A stretch of 64,000 nt of DNA from Chamaea fasciata. Its lineage: Eukaryota; Chordata; Aves; Passeriformes; Sylviidae. The position numbers and the translations under genes are program-made. The stretch spans positions 682,001 through 746,000 of the forward strand of contig JARCOQ010000007.1 of assembly GCA_029207755.1 (NCBI GenBank), read 5' to 3'. The notes beneath the pieces were generated by a model that saw only the letters and a program-made list of their open reading frames with translations, had not been told where the DNA came from and did no database searches. This document shows, one piece after another, positions 31,901 to 46,900 of this stretch; the stretch's first letter is position 1, and each line of letters opens with the position of its first letter.

Positions 31901-34900
31901 CTCTATGTGCCAGAGGCTCCATGTGCTCTGCCAGAGGTGCCCCTGGAGCAGCGGCACCTCCTGAGCTGGTGTGCCTGGATCCATGGCTGGGCTGCAGCAT
32001 CGATCCGGCCCTGCTGGGCCAGGAGCTGTGGGGTCCCCCCGCCTTCGCCCGCGTCCCCCCCCGTGCTCCCCGTTTGTTGGGGCTGCTGCACTGCACCTGC
32101 TGGCCCTTTCTTCTTGTTCTTCTTCCCTTTCTTCCTTTGGTTGAGCTGTCGGAATGCCTCTGCAGCCTTCTGGAGCCGGGCAACGAACACTTCAATGTCA
32201 TCCAGGGTGCAGTTCAGGATTTGCTGTGAGGACGGAAACCCAAGGGATCAACATGAGAGCTGGGCTGCACACAGCTGGGAGCCTGAATCCCAGGGCCAGC
32301 TGCATTTCCCAGGAGAATGCACACGAGTGGGCAATCCAGGTGTGAAATGTAACTCAATGCATCCCTTTGCAAGCACAGAACTGCCCGGCCTGGCTTTGTG
32401 CTGTCCTTACCAATGTGGCAAGTGACCCCTGCTAATGGTCGGCTGGAAGATAACCCAAGTGGGATGGGGAGGAGCAGAGCTGGAATCAGCAGAGCTGCCT
32501 CAGGTCAGAGGACATTGTCACTGACGCGGTGATGAGGACTTGCTTTTGGCCACCTTATCTTTATGCACAGAAGGAATCAATTGAAAAAATGCCCAGATGA
32601 TGCATCAAATGTCTGCTCATGGAGGAGCCATGAGCTCCCTGCCTCTGCTCCTCCCTGTGGACTGTGCAGTATCCCTGTCACCCACCGTTTCCTTTTCAAT
32701 CTTCTGCGCTAACATGGCGCGGGATTCCTCATGGTCGTGAGAGCCAGAGCTTCGTCGTTCATAGTCTGCAAACAAGGGAGAGAAAAATGTATTTACTATC
32801 AGAGGTTGGAAATAGGCTCCACAAAAGTCAGGGATCCATAGGATGGTAGCTCCCAGCTTGGGTGTTTGTTCTGGATTGTAAGGGCACCTCGAGAATGATG
32901 TTTGTAATAGGTGCTAAATCCCAATTGTCCTGCAAAAGACCCAACCCCGAGGCTGCTCCCAGCTTCCAGAAGCCACACACCCAGTGTGTGTGGAGGGATA
33001 TTCTAGTGGGAACAGTCGCTGGGGTGGCCCCTCGTGCAAAACAAACGGTGTCAGCTCAGGGCAGGGGCTTGGAAAGGGCCGGCACAGCATGATCTGCCAA
33101 GTGGGAGAACTGGGGAGGCAGTTTTGGCAAAGGCACTTTTGACCATGACAAGTCCGAGGAGTTTCTGGGAGCTCTTATTTGTTGAGCAGAAGATGCCCAG
33201 CGGGTGCAACACTAATTTTCACCACAGACCACGTCAGGAAGGTTGGCTGTCTGGGTTAATTAGTCTCCCATCCCCAGGAAAGACTTCCTGAGTGCTCCCT
33301 GTACCTGGATCATGCTGGGAAGGAGGTGCCACCCTGTTCCTGTTCATTGCTGAGCCTCGCATGTCATGCTGGATCGGGATGGGAGCCGGTCCTTGAGGTG
33401 GGGGGAGGATGGATTGTCTCTGCTTGATCTTTTCCTGGTTTGCCCTGCAAGGAAAATGTCACAGAACAACCCCTTCAGTCGCTACAGATCCCATTTCCAA
33501 GAGACTGGAGTGTGACTAAACCACTGGAAACAGGCGTTTATTGTTGTTGCTCTCAGCTGTATCCCACAGCACTTACTTGAGCGTCTGTGGCCGTATCTTC
33601 TTTCCGTGCTTGTGGTCTGCCAGGGCACTTTCTATGTCCTCATGAACCATCTCCGCCTCAAGGATAAAACAGGGACGTTCATAAGGGCTTGGCTTTAGGA
33701 AGGGTTGGAGAAAGGGGGAGAGGGCAGACAGCAAGAAGTGTTATATTCTGTTTCACACCAAGCAGGAAGGCTCTGCTCACCTCCACCTCATCACAGTTGA
33801 AGAAGTGGATGTCAGGTTTGTGCTGCTCAGAATCCTGACACACCAGCAGGAGGATGGAGGAATAGCGCATCTGATTGAGCACTGTCTGGCAGTGCTGCAC
33901 TGTCGGCAGGGGGAAGTCCTCCAGCTCTTCCTGCAAGAGAAGGGGGAAGGTGTCAGGCAATGGGGAACTATGAAACTGAGGGGTCCCGTGCAGGAACTCC
34001 TGGGATCCCTGGGCTGATCTTCCTTGGTTTGTCATTGCTAAAACTATCCTGTTCCCACGCTGCAGGGCTGACTCTAATCCAGGAGAGGATTTTAGTAGCG
34101 ATTCACCCTTGTTTGTGCTCCTTAGAACTTGCCCTCTCCTGGGCAGAATGGAAAGGGCGCTCACTGCACCCCACACTTCAGTCTGGGGTCAGTCCCACAG
34201 CGCTCCAGGTACCTGTGTCTCACAGTCCAGCAGCCGGATGGACTTGTCGTTCACTTGCAGCAGCATCTCCTGTGTCCAGATCTTCTCTTTGGAGTTGAGC
34301 AGGATGAGTTTCCGGATTGCGTCATCCACTGTCGTGATGGACTCGCTCTTGTCCATGATGAAGGTGGCCAAGTGCTGAAGTTGGGGAGAGAAAGGAGATA
34401 AAAACAGGTGGAAAATGTGCGTAAATTGGTGATGAAAGCATCTCTAGAGGCTTCAATTACTGTTTGCAGTTTCGCAGAGCTCAGGCGTGAAGGCGTTGCT
34501 GCACAAAACAGTTTTGGATTTTGGTACCAGCCTGTGATACCAACTGTTCATGGCAGTGAAAGATTTGGGTTTCATAATGGGTTTTCATAACCAGTTTCGC
34601 CACTTGCATATTACTCTCATCAATTCCAGCAGCTCTGGGCAAATGCTTCACACACACAAGTTACTCCCCAGGCCCCTCTGTACCTGGCCTGGAGGTAGAA
34701 CTGTGGCAGCCGAACTAATGCTTTGCTTGCCATGCTGTAAAGGCATTTGTGTTTTGCTTGTCTTGTGTAGCAAACCTGCTTGTGTAGGATTTGTGCCAGG
34801 CAAAGAGCTCACACAAGCCATGGGCAAGTGTTGGTCCTCTGTGCCAAGTGGGATCCATGCAATGTGTGGTGTCCCATGCTCTGGGAACCGCTACTCTGCA

Positions 34901-37900
34901 GAGCTTCTAGGCTGCGAAGCCTGCAGGAGCTCCAAACCTGGCAGCTCACTCTACACCAGCCCTTTAAGCCCCCCTTAGGGTCGGGCTTACCTTTCCCCCC
35001 AAAATATCCAAATCAGCACTCACAGTAGTGAAAATGGGTGTTGCTGACTGTGGGAAAGGATATTTTGCTGTCTGCCTCTGTCCTGCCCTGTGGCTTTGCT
35101 TGGTGATCCTGATTTTCCTACCTCCCTTCACCTGTCCTGTAAACGCAGCCAGGCTTCCGTGCTGTCCTCCCTTCCTTCCCTGCCCCTGTGTGCGCTTGGG
35201 CCGGGAGCAGCTCGGCCACAGCATGACCATCCAGGCTGCTTTCCCATCCCTGCTCCAAGTGCATCCTGCAGTGTGGGGTGATCCGAGCCCTGCACCTGGC
35301 ACCTGTATGTGCAGTTTGTGTAGTGGGGCAGCACTTGCAGCTTTGGTCTGCTCCTGGGGCTCCAGGAAGGGAATGTTGGGCAGGGAGGCAGCTGTGGAAA
35401 GGAGAGGTGTGTCACATCCGAATGCTGTGTGCCTGCCAGCAGTGGGTGAAGGCCACTGCAAAAATCGAGGTGAGTAAGTGCTGCTCCCTGTGGGTGGAAG
35501 AACTGGTTGTGTGTGCTGGCAGAAGGGACTGCGAGGCAGGAAAAGCTGGACCTGAGAGCAGCCAGGCTGCCTGCCCAGCTGTTGTCCCTGGGGCAGCGAC
35601 AGCACAGCCAGGCCACATGTTCAGGTGATCGCAGGGAAGGAAAAAAAACCTCAGGAAGGGAAAGGAGATGGTTCTGTTTCACCTTGTTCTTTGGTGGCCC
35701 AGCAGCTGTGTTCTTGGTGAGAAGGGGAGGAGAACATGCCTGACTGTCAAAAAGCAGCTTTTCCCTGTCTTGTCTTATTTTCTCCAGCAGAGAAAACCTG
35801 GAGGCTTTTCGATGGATAAGTTACAGGCCTGCCCAAGGCATCTGTGCAGTCCAAGGGCCTGTAACCCTTGGAGGCTTATTGGGCCAGATCCCAGCTTTTT
35901 ATCTTGTCCTTGGAATATCGAAGGCCCATCCACCAGCATGACCCTCTCATCCTCATCTCCTTGCCCAGTAGCGTACAGAACAGGCACTTGAGCAGCAATG
36001 GCTAAGCTGGAGAGCCAGGAGCAGATTAACTCTGGAGCAGGGACGCCCCGGTGCTGCGGGTAGAGCTGCCCGGGGGGGCCAGGGACAGCACTGTGGCCAC
36101 CCCAGAAATGTTCCTACCGGGCATTCAGAGTTTGTGGGAAGGGCAGCAGTGAAATGCCTGCTTCTCTTTGATGCACACATCCTGTAGCCTGGTTCAAAGC
36201 AAGAGCTGGGAAAATGGGGAGTGTTTTAAAGCAAGTCCTAAATTGATGGGAAATTTGTAGTAATGGGATGAGGTTTTTTGCCTGGCTTTTCTCCCTTCGA
36301 TCCTGTATCTTCCTGCCTTCTCCCAGCGATCAGACATAACCTTTCTAGGGATCAAGTAGCTTCTTTCTGTTGCTGATGCACTCATGAGCTGATTCAGTAA
36401 CCCAGTGGGTTGTGTCCACAGTTGACGTGCGTGTCAGCGGGCCGTGGACGAGGATGAGAGAGTTGTTGGGAAAGAATTCCTTTCTCCCTGTAAAAGCTCA
36501 GGTAAATGCAAAGCGGGAAGCAGATTAAGAGGCAGCGAAAGCTGATGCTGCTCCAACATGTCCTGCTGTGGGACTGGAACCTTGGAGAAGCTGTGGATGT
36601 TGGGGTCTGACACAGACCAGATGGACCCCAGAGGGATGTGTGCACTCAGAGCACAGAGCCTTGGATGGTTGTGAGGAAGCACCGGCAGGAACTGTGGCTG
36701 CAGTTGGCTCCACACAAGGTGGATGCAGGGAAAGGCTCGGATTTACAGCGCTGGTAGACCTGACTGGCAGAAAATCCTTAAACATGCTCTTGGGCATTAG
36801 GGGTGGATAGGGTTTGTGGTGACCCGTTTGCTGCTAGATGATTCCCGAAGGCTGGGAGAAGAGGACAATGCAAGGCCCACCCCTGTGTTCATCAAGCAAA
36901 GGCATGGGGTGAGGCACTGTCTAAACAGAACTCCTGGCAGGTGTGTGAGCCGACGGCTGAGATCAGCAATGCAATCACGAGTGAAAACATGCTGGGTGTA
37001 TGTCACTGTAATTGTACAACACTGCATGGGAAGGTATTTGCCAAGTCAGTTTTATCTGTGCAGAGGTGACAAGCCCTCTTTTTTCAGAGCAGTGAGGAGG
37101 ATGGGTTTACTCAAGATGACAGGCATTTTTATCTCTTCTATTATTTTATCCACCACCTTTACAAGCTTCATAAATTCCTTTGCTGTTTACTGTTCAGTTG
37201 GTTTTCGTGGAGGGGAAGTTACTTGTCTGACTCAATCATTAGAATATTTTTTCTACCTCCCATTTTCTACAGATATGGGTGGAGTGAGAGGGTGAAGCTT
37301 GCTGCTCTGTTTGTTTTATCCCTTAAAACCCCTCTTCATCCAGAGGGACATTCAAATACAGCAGCTTTTACTAGAATGGGCAATGACTCCATCCACCATT
37401 AAACTCTGATCAGATTACTTCTAAGGGTGTAAAATGCCTCCCATTAGGAAATCTCATTCTATCTCACTGCCTGCCACTGCAATCCTGGTCAAAGTTCAGG
37501 GGAGAGACTCACAAACGGGTGGCTTATGGCATAATTAATGAAGAATTCATTTACTTGTCGCCGTTTAAAGTCCCTTGTCTGCATCCATGAGTTACTTCTG
37601 AGCCACTGAGTTGGTTTCTCCGATGGAAACCATGACCTCTTTCCAAAGAGGCACTTTACAAGTCTAAATGTAGGCTTTTAAAGGCCCCCACGTCCTAAAT
37701 ACGAACCTCAGGAAGTGTTCTCCTGTCTGGCCTTGCTCAGTTTTCAGTGATGGATGGCCCCACCTCCTCCACAGAGTCCTGCAGCACCAAGCTGTGTTAC
37801 AGGAATCGCTGAGTTCGGGATGGCCAGGCTGGCTTCTCTTTTTGGGGCGGGTGTCTGTGGCAGTGGGAGACGGGTTTGGCTTATTGCCCGTCTTTGTGTG

Positions 37901-40900
37901 AAGGGGTTTGTGTCACCTGAGAGGACACAGTAGCTAAGGAGAGCTGAAAGCTGATAGTCCATGTGGTCTCTGTTGTTTGGAAAGCTGAGTTCTGGTAACC
38001 ACCATGGGAACTCTGCTTTTAACCTGTCTCTGCTGATCAGAAGGGTTTGAAGCACAGGAAGGACAACATTTCCTGCTCTCCTTCAGACACAGAGGAGGGA
38101 GAAGACAAGAACTTCCCCGTTTTCTCTTTCCTTGTACAGAATTCCCCTTGTTTACTTAAATCTTTTTTCCGCCCCGCATTCTCCTTTACTCAGTGACTTC
38201 AGATTTTGATGGTGAGAAGGTTCCCAACTGCCCCTTGGCCTCCTGAAGGTCCAGGGCACAGGAAATACACTGCACTACAGGCACCTATCACTGACCTTGG
38301 CCTCTCGGCCCCTCAGCACTCCATTGCATGTGCGTGCTCACCTGGACGTGGTACTGGGAAGTCTCGTGCATGATGATGTTGGAGTTGGAGTATTTTTTCC
38401 TTTGTTCTGTAAGAAACAAGAAAAGAAGCATTGGTGGTTTTTCTTTGGATCTGAGAATTACGGCTCTGAGTCTTCCTCACAGTCCCTGAGCTTCCAGCTC
38501 AGGCTCCGCAGGCATTGCCAGCAGGTGTCTCTCCAGAACAGGCATTGCCTTTCCTTGAGCTTTGCCTTGGGGATTTCACCTTTCTCCTTGGCCAGCCAAG
38601 AGTTTTTCAATCAAGCTTCTCTTGGTGCGCTGGGCTGAGCACAATCCTGCCCATGGCTTGGGGAGCATACTGAGGGATAAAGATCATGAAAAGATGCCGC
38701 TGCTCTTCTTCGGAGCCTGGCAAGGGTGGGTAGAAGCTAATTCAAGCCGATTTCTGAAGCTTTTTAACACTCATCCTAACACGCTTTAGGCTGTGCCATC
38801 AGCTTGGCAGGCCACACGAGTACTTCACACCTTCTAGCTCTGCTCCTGTGGCTGAAACACAACAGTGTTTTGATTGCGGACAGCCCCGGGGTGGTGGCTG
38901 TTCCCCAGTAGAAATGATTTATCGATTTATTAGTGGGAATATTGGCAGAGGCGTCAATGGAGACTGCAGGCCTCTGAGCCCGTGCCTCATACATCACCAG
39001 CACCAGCTCAGAGGTGGAGTGAGGATGGTTCAGGGGAAAAACCTCAGGCACCCAGCCCAGCTCCCTGCTCAGCCATTCCCGAGTGACCTTGAAGAAACGA
39101 ATTAACATTGCAGTGCAGCCCCTTCCCACCTCAGGCTGGCAGGAAAGGCTCAGTGGCACTTTCTGGTTGCTGGGGGCTTTAATTGCAGTCTGTCCTACTT
39201 GAAATGTGGGGCAAGGTCTGGGGAAGGGCACAGGCAGCGCATCCCGCAGGGATTCGGGGCTGATGTGAGGCACTTTTTTCCTCTCAGTAACCTCAATTTC
39301 CTCCCCGAGCATTTCTCATGTAAATAGATGACACTGATGGAAATGAGAACACCACATTCATACGGGATGGAGACGAATTTGAGTTTTAAGACATCCCATC
39401 CCCTCCTTTCCCAAAGGGAGTGGAAAAGGCTGAAGTGGGTGGTCTGGAAAGAAAGGGAGTTTACATTCGGACAGGCAAATGTCTCCAGCCCCGAGAGGAA
39501 GGGTGCGGAGCTGTGTTGGGAACTGGGAGTCCCTGAGGGAGGGAGGGAAGGAATACCAGGGGAATGAGGTTTCCAGTGGGAGGCTAGCACAGGTCTGTGT
39601 TCCCGGTAGGAAAACAGCCCACGGAGCTGTAGCAGTGGTCAGGGCAGCAGCTGGTTGCCCTCAGGCTCTCTGGAATCCCTTCCAATGCCTTTTCCCCTTC
39701 GTCCAAGCTCAAAGAAGCTGCACGTGTTGCAGTCGGGGAGATCTCAGTATGCACTGCTGAGAAAACGTTCAGAGAAGCCCTTGGAAGTTTTGGGGGCCAG
39801 CCAAAACCTCAGAACTCTGCATAGCCCAACATCCCATCACCTGCACTCAGTGAGCCTTGTTCAGACAGCAGCAAGCACTGGGACAGGGAGAAATGCAGAT
39901 GTTTCCCCTCCCTCTGTTGATTTTTCCCTGGGGGTATTTCTGCATTACCTCTGTGAGTCACAGAACTAGAACAAAGTGCCTCTATTTTGTCTCCCGGTGT
40001 CATTCAAGTGATGTCCCAGAAGCTGCCCAGGGGCAAGAAATGGGGTGTTTCTGCATGTTCTCCTGAAATCCCTCCTGTCTCCTTGGCTTCTACCTGGCCC
40101 CCACACCCATGGAAACTTTTATTTTTGTGTTTCCTGCTGGCTTCCACAAATAAGACCATGAGGTCTAGAATCAGCCAGACTTTCTGGGGACAGCACGGTG
40201 CCAAAACACCGAAATCTCCTCCTTTCCTAGCACTTAGCTTTGATTTAAACACAGGAAGAATTAAAGATCCAGGCTGCAGATCATGAAAGAGTCAGGTTTG
40301 GCCCACATCTATCTAAGGAGCATGGGTGCTTTGAAGAAAACCAGTGGGTTTTTGTTTATTTACTCAAAACAATGTGGTGAAACACTGCTGGGCTTTCCAA
40401 GATGCATCATCATTCGTCTTTTAATAAATCCGACTCGTGTTGGGCTGAGCTGATCCCAAAATGCTTTTAGGAAGATGTTCTTCTCTGTGAGTGTGCTGGG
40501 GTCCTGGCACAAGCTGCCCAGAGAAGCTGTGGCTGCTCCATCCCTGGAAGTGTCCAAGGCCAGGTTGGACCAGACTTGGAGACACCTGGGACAGTAGAAG
40601 GTGTCCCTGCCCATGGCAGGGGATGGAATGAGATGGGCTTTGAGGTCCCTTCCAACCCAAACCATCCTGGCATCCTGTGAACGATGCCTCCAGCAACATC
40701 TGTGGCTGTTTGCCTCCTCGATCAAGGGGGATCCTTTCCCTTGCCCAGGTGAACTCCCTTGGCCAGCCATACCTCAGAAGGCAGGTCAGCTGTCCTGTGT
40801 GGCTCCACCCTGCCCTTCTGCACAGCCTTGCCCCTGACCAGCTGAATTTTGCATGAGTGCATGCTAGCCTGTTAGCAGCAGCAGCTCATTTCCTCCTGCT

Positions 40901-43900
40901 TCATCCGACACCTCACACCAGGACACTTGGCATTTCTGCAGCGTCCTGCAACAGGACCTCGGCACCTTCAGGTGTTATCCGACCCCTCACCTGGCCCCAG
41001 GACGTGGAGAATTTGCATAATCCCCATGGGATAGAGGAGCATTGCAGGAATATAGTGATGCTTTCCCCGAATTAGCTCAGACACCCATCTGCACCCTTGT
41101 TTATCCCCTGCTATGACCTTCAGAGTCTGTGGCAGTGGAGGACTCTCAGTATAACGCAGGCAAGGGCACGGAGAGCTCCAGGGCTGTGGCACCAGTACAG
41201 CAAACATCCAAAGGTGATAAAGCTGGCAGGAGCCCACAGTGGCCACCACTGTCCTTTTTCCCTCTGTCTGCCAAGAGAGCCAAAGAGATGGGAAAACAAT
41301 ACAGCTTTGTCCTTTCCTTTTTGTGTCTGGCAAGGAAACAACCCAGCTCGTGGCATGGGTATCCTGGCAGGTGCTGGTGGGATCCCCTGTGGCCTGAGGA
41401 GCAGTTGTGCTGATCCCAGACACTTGCTGCATGTATGAGATGGGGAATCCAGAAAGCTTCGAACGCCTTGAGCATGGATAACACGTGGGACACGCACACC
41501 CTCTGGTAGATTGCCTCATCTCTGGCCTCGCAGGGTCTGGCCCAGTGATCCCTAAGACAATCCCCTGAGGGGGAAAAACCCTATAAATGGTTCTTTAACG
41601 GAATTCACTTCAGTTCTCTCCTAACCAGGTAGCTTTAATCATGCCTCACACCCAGAGGAGTGGGGAAAAATGGCAATGAATGTTATCTACCACAGGTATC
41701 TTACAGATAAACAGTGCTGTGGGAATGGCGTTTCCCACTGGCACCAGTGAGGAAATGGGAAGAGCTGAGACCACTGCAGAGGTAAAAGGTGGTACCTGAG
41801 GGCTGAAAACAGTGCTGGGCTGAAATCGCAGTAATGCTACTGAAATCTTGGCTGGCAGGGAAAGAGTCCTGTTTGGCTTTATGTTAAGGAGTGGAAAGGA
41901 TGAAAGAGAGTAATGAATGAGGAAAAAAAAAAAGCAGGATTGATACACATCCTGGAGGGCTAGGGTTATCAGCTTGGTCCGGGAAGCCAAAGCACATCTT
42001 TAGTGCCAAGTTCCCTCCCCACTTCCATGCAAAACCTTATTTAGCAGGGAGCTGGGTCATGGCTGCAAACGTGCGGTTAAGTGAGCGCAGGAGATCAACT
42101 AGCCCGTGGGACCAGCTTCCAGCCGGGATAATTGGTTAAGGTCTCTGAGGATGCAGAGCAGTGCCGAGGAGGGCAGGAGCAGGCTTGTCTTTCTCCGTGC
42201 ACAGCCTCTGTCAAGCCAGAGGGGCACAGCACCCCCGGTGCAAACCGCCAGTGGCCCCTGCTCCCCTCCAAGCACCTCGCGCTCGGATTAATTAGTTTCA
42301 CCACACAGGATCCTACCTGATCCTCCCTGTCCCTCCCTACATTTGCTTACAGCTGTTGCTTGGCAGAGGGCACAGCAGAAGACAGGGGGATGTACGGACA
42401 AGTACGGAGCAATCTGTGAGGAATGAGAGGTATTGGATTTGTTTTCCTTGCCAGTGTCGTACCAAGGACCTCTCCTCTATTCCCCGAATCCCACTGCTGA
42501 CCTCCCTGGCCTCCACATCCATTACAGCAGCCTGAGGGAAGTCCTGGCAGTTACTTCTGGAGCTTGCCGGTTCCTTATATAATCTTTATGTTATCTATAC
42601 GTTAGCTAGCAGGGCACACACTGTTTATAGGAACCTGCCAGTGTGGCATGAGCTGCTCTGTGCCAAGCGGCAGGTCAGGACCAGCCTGCTGAGGAGAAGC
42701 GGGGCAGCAAATGCTCTGTGTGCTCACGGCAGCCACAGGAACCTGCAGCATTGTGGAATGACCTCCATTCCAGGATCCCAGGTAGGGCCAGATGAGCACA
42801 GCATCTGCCAGGTTCCTGCTTCCTCACCAGGCAGGAGGATGGGACGCTCCAGGTTACCCGGGGATAGTCAAGGATCTGGTTTTGGGCCTTGGTTTTGGGC
42901 ACCTGCTGTGCCTGAGCTCCCAAAGGGGAGAATCTGCAGGTCCTGCCTTGCTCCTTCCCTGTTGTCTCTGGCCAGCACAGAGAGCTCCATTTTGGGGTAT
43001 CGCTGTAGGTTAGGGAGCGTCGAGGTCCCTGGGTTTGCTCTTAGATCCCAGATACTTGCTGAACTGCTGGAGCTGGTCTGTACCGGCGCCTGGGGCACTG
43101 GGAATGTCTGCCTGGTCAGCTCTCACTCATGGCTGGTGTGTGTAGATGGATCTGGAAGCTCTTGGAGTGAATGAACAGCTCTCATTGAGGTGTGAATGGG
43201 CTGTGGCAGCAGGGAGCAGCGGCTCCGGGCTTCACACGGCTGAATTCCTGCTCGGCACGCTTCATATTTGTCACAGCTCGGCCCCAAGTGCTCACATTCC
43301 TGGTTTATTAGCTGAAGACACAACCCACTCTAGGAAAGCAAATAAAAACCTGGCACAGCTCCTGGGTTGTGCAAGGACTGAGTACACAGAGGAACAGTGT
43401 GCGTTTGTGTTCAGTGTGTCTGGCGGCACGGTGTCCATCGGGCGGCTTGGAGCAGGGTAATCAGGGCATTGAGGAGCTACAGTTCACCGGTAGAGGTATT
43501 CCCTTTTGCCGTTACAGCCAGGCCTGGGAGAAACCTGCCAAATTATTTTTCACCAAAACAAACCCAAAGTGGTGTTTTCTCGACTTTCTGTATGGCTGGT
43601 AATGACATTTTTTTGAATGTCAGGACATAGCAAAATTGGGGGGAATCCTGATTTAATTAATTCACTTTATTTGAGTCTTGAAAAAATTCATGATGAAAAG
43701 TTCCCCCTTTTTTGTTGTTGTTATTTTTATGAACTACCACAGCTTTAGTTCCCAAGCTACTTGAGCTTATCCAAAAGCCCATTTCCATTTAAGAAAAGGT
43801 TCCTCTGTGTGAGCTCTAAGCGGTTGCTCCATGCAAGAGGAGAACCTGTGCTCAGCACTTTCAAGGTGGCAAAGAAAAAGGGTCACTGGAGACGCCGAGC

Positions 43901-46900
43901 AGCATCTAGGTGGGAGATCCCTCTCCACAGCATCCCTGCCACTAACTGCCATCCCAAACTCCCAGCCAGCAGCACCTGGAGCAGTGTCTGCTCTGCCCAG
44001 TAGCTCCAGTCAGGGCTGAACCGAGCCAATGCGTTCCCTGTCTCACCCACCACTGGGGCTTGATCTGCAGGAACCAACAGGATAGTTTGCTTCCAGTTGG
44101 TGTATGAATTGTCCAAGGCATTGAATAAAAGGGTCACCCACACACGCAGTGTCAAAGGGGAGCAGGGTAGTCTGAAGCTGGAATCTTGGGTGGGAAAGGG
44201 GACGTAAAGAAGGGAGCTGGAATGGCCCTGAGGAAGCAGTGGGGAAGGACAAGGGACTTATTCAGGGCTGGCAGCAGAGGACATCAGGAATTAATGGCCT
44301 GGGCAAGAAGGCTGGGTCTCTGCTGAACCTCAGGTTTTTTTCTCCAGTACGATGAAACCTTTAAAAACGTGACAGTGAGTGGCACTGTTCAGATGTTGCC
44401 CAAATCCCTGTGGATTTAGGCATGGACGCGGCCCTCTTGACCCAGCAGTGTTGCTGAGCAGGCTTGGGCTTAAGCCACTGCTCCTGCCTGGGTTGTCTCT
44501 TGCAGACAATACCAGTGTGTGTAAAATCCTTCACAAATCCTCTCCTAAAGGTTGTGGGGTCCCTCCACGCTCTGTCAATAACGACGTGACAGCCATGTGG
44601 CCTCCAGCTGGAATTGTGAGCAAGCTCATGGTTTGGGCAGGGTGTGGGAGAGCCAGCAGCAGGGGATTAGTCTGGGCACTGTGCTCAGGGCTGGAGGGTT
44701 TCATCTCAGAGACCTCTGCATGTGGCTGGGGTCCCACTGCGACACAAGGGAGGTCTGTGGAGACCCCCAGGAGCTGGTTCATGACCACTAAACACAATTT
44801 ACTCCTGCTCCATGGGTGTGCTCTGCTTGGCCAGCACCAAGCAGCTGCCTGTGGCTCAGGGGTGATGCTGACACCAGCGGAGCCTCTCTGCCCGTGGCTC
44901 CCCAGGGACATGATCCCTGTCCAGGGCCACAGTGGGCAGGAAGTGGCTCTTCTCTTTGTGCTAGTGCCTCGTGTCCCGTTACAGCCCCGCAGCCTGGCTT
45001 GGGTTACGGTGCAGTGTCAAGTGATCGGTGTCAGCACTGCGCTTCTCCAGCCTAACTCTTTGCTCTAACTCTTTGCTCCAAGACCCCTTTTCCAGCCCTG
45101 TGCCCTATCAAGTCTGGCTCTTTCCCAGAAATGAGCGCACCAAGGATGGGCGGGCAGGCTGGAACCAGCTGGCTGGGTCTCCCAGGCTTGGCGTGGGGGG
45201 CTGGAAGGAGGCTGAGCACCGCAGGGACAGACAGAACCAAACAGAAACGAGCTGCTCCTGCCCACAGCCCTACACGAAATCACTGCAGTCATCAAACCGC
45301 CCTCGACTTCTCCTGCTACGCTGCCTAATCCATCAGGAGAGCCAGCCAGCACTGTCTGACAGCTCTGGAAGCAGCTGCGGGGGACACCTGCAGAAGCCCA
45401 CCTGCAGTCACCTCAGAAAGGGGTGGCGGCAGCTTTCCTGCTGTGGGAAGTGCTGTGCACAAATGCTTCCTGCCAGTCCTTGCCGTGGGTTCTGCTGGAG
45501 CCTGGCTTCCCCCCCACAGGCTTTCATCTGGGCTTGCAACAGATGCCCGTAAGCAGAGAAGCAGCCTAATTTATTTATGGTGTGCATTAACATTTATTCA
45601 GCTGGTGGCTGTGTGCGGAGAGAGGTGGCAACCCGAGAGGGGCCAGCCATTCCCTGCTGCCAGCTGAGGTAAGGCTGCTCCCTGCAGCCACAGACCCCTC
45701 CGGAATGTGGAGCTGAACAAATGTGGGGCTGTTTTATTAAGGGGGAAGGAAAGGATGAGTCTCCTGCTCCCATGAGAACCAGGAAACTCCACTGAGGATG
45801 GCAGAGCAGCTGGAAAGCATATCAGACTCTGGCAGGGACAGAGCCAGGGGAGAGTATCTTGGGGGCTTTAAGGCAGTTTTGTGGTCATCCCTCTGCATCC
45901 CTCTGTGCTCAGCATAGTGTAGAATACACAGTAGTAGGCAAAGTCGATCAAAGCAATTTCAGCAGGCCAAGTGTGACACAAGAGCCTTCCCCACCCATCA
46001 ACAGCCGTGTGACGAGGCTGTGCGTCCTGTGGGAACCCTCACACTATGTCCTGGAGCACACCCAGAGTGAAGCTCCATCTCCACCACCCGGGTGCCTTCC
46101 TGTGCACAGCCTGAAGCTGCTGCTGTGTTCCAGCCTCGCCATCACAATTTTAAATGTCCCTCTTCAGGGTCTCCCCTGAGGTGGGTTTAATATCCCCAGT
46201 AAGTCCCTGTTGATACCTTGGCCCTCAGGTAACACTTGTGTGCCCACGCTTGGCACCCCTGTCACGTTAGGCCAGTATTTCTGTAGAAAAAGCATCTTTA
46301 GAAAGCTAAACTGAAGGCCTTGTTCACCTAAAATAATGTTTAGACACCTGTGTGCATCGGAGCCGTCACAACCCAGCGAGCTTTAAATTAGTGGATGCCT
46401 GCGTGCTGGGAATTTGGGAGTCACTGCACTCGCTTCTTGGAGGTCTGGCAGTGTGCACAGGCTGAGGGTCCAGCCTGATTGCACTGGAGGAAAATGGAAA
46501 TATGAAGTCTTGTCAGCTCCAAATGTCCCTCAGCAGTGTTGTAATCACATAATCAAGGCCGGCTCGGCTTGGTGTGATTTGTTTCATTATGAAACATAAT
46601 TCCCCCTGGAATTTTAGTTCCTGCTTGCCCTCTACCCCCAAATGTGCCAGCTCACAGCAGAAATTAATGCTGGGGGAGGGAGGATCCGAGTGGGAAAGGA
46701 ACCAAGACATTTAAATATTGGTTTGCACGTGCTAAGCATCCTTTGCTGAATTAGCGGGTGGGTTTCAAGTGCTGCCAAACTAAATCCCTCTGGATGTGCT
46801 CATGCCAGGGGCTTGGCTGGCCAAGAGGCACTGATTTGTGCAGGCAATGCCTGCAGAGCTCATTCTGTGTTTCAGTAGTGGCAGAGAAATAGCAGACAGC

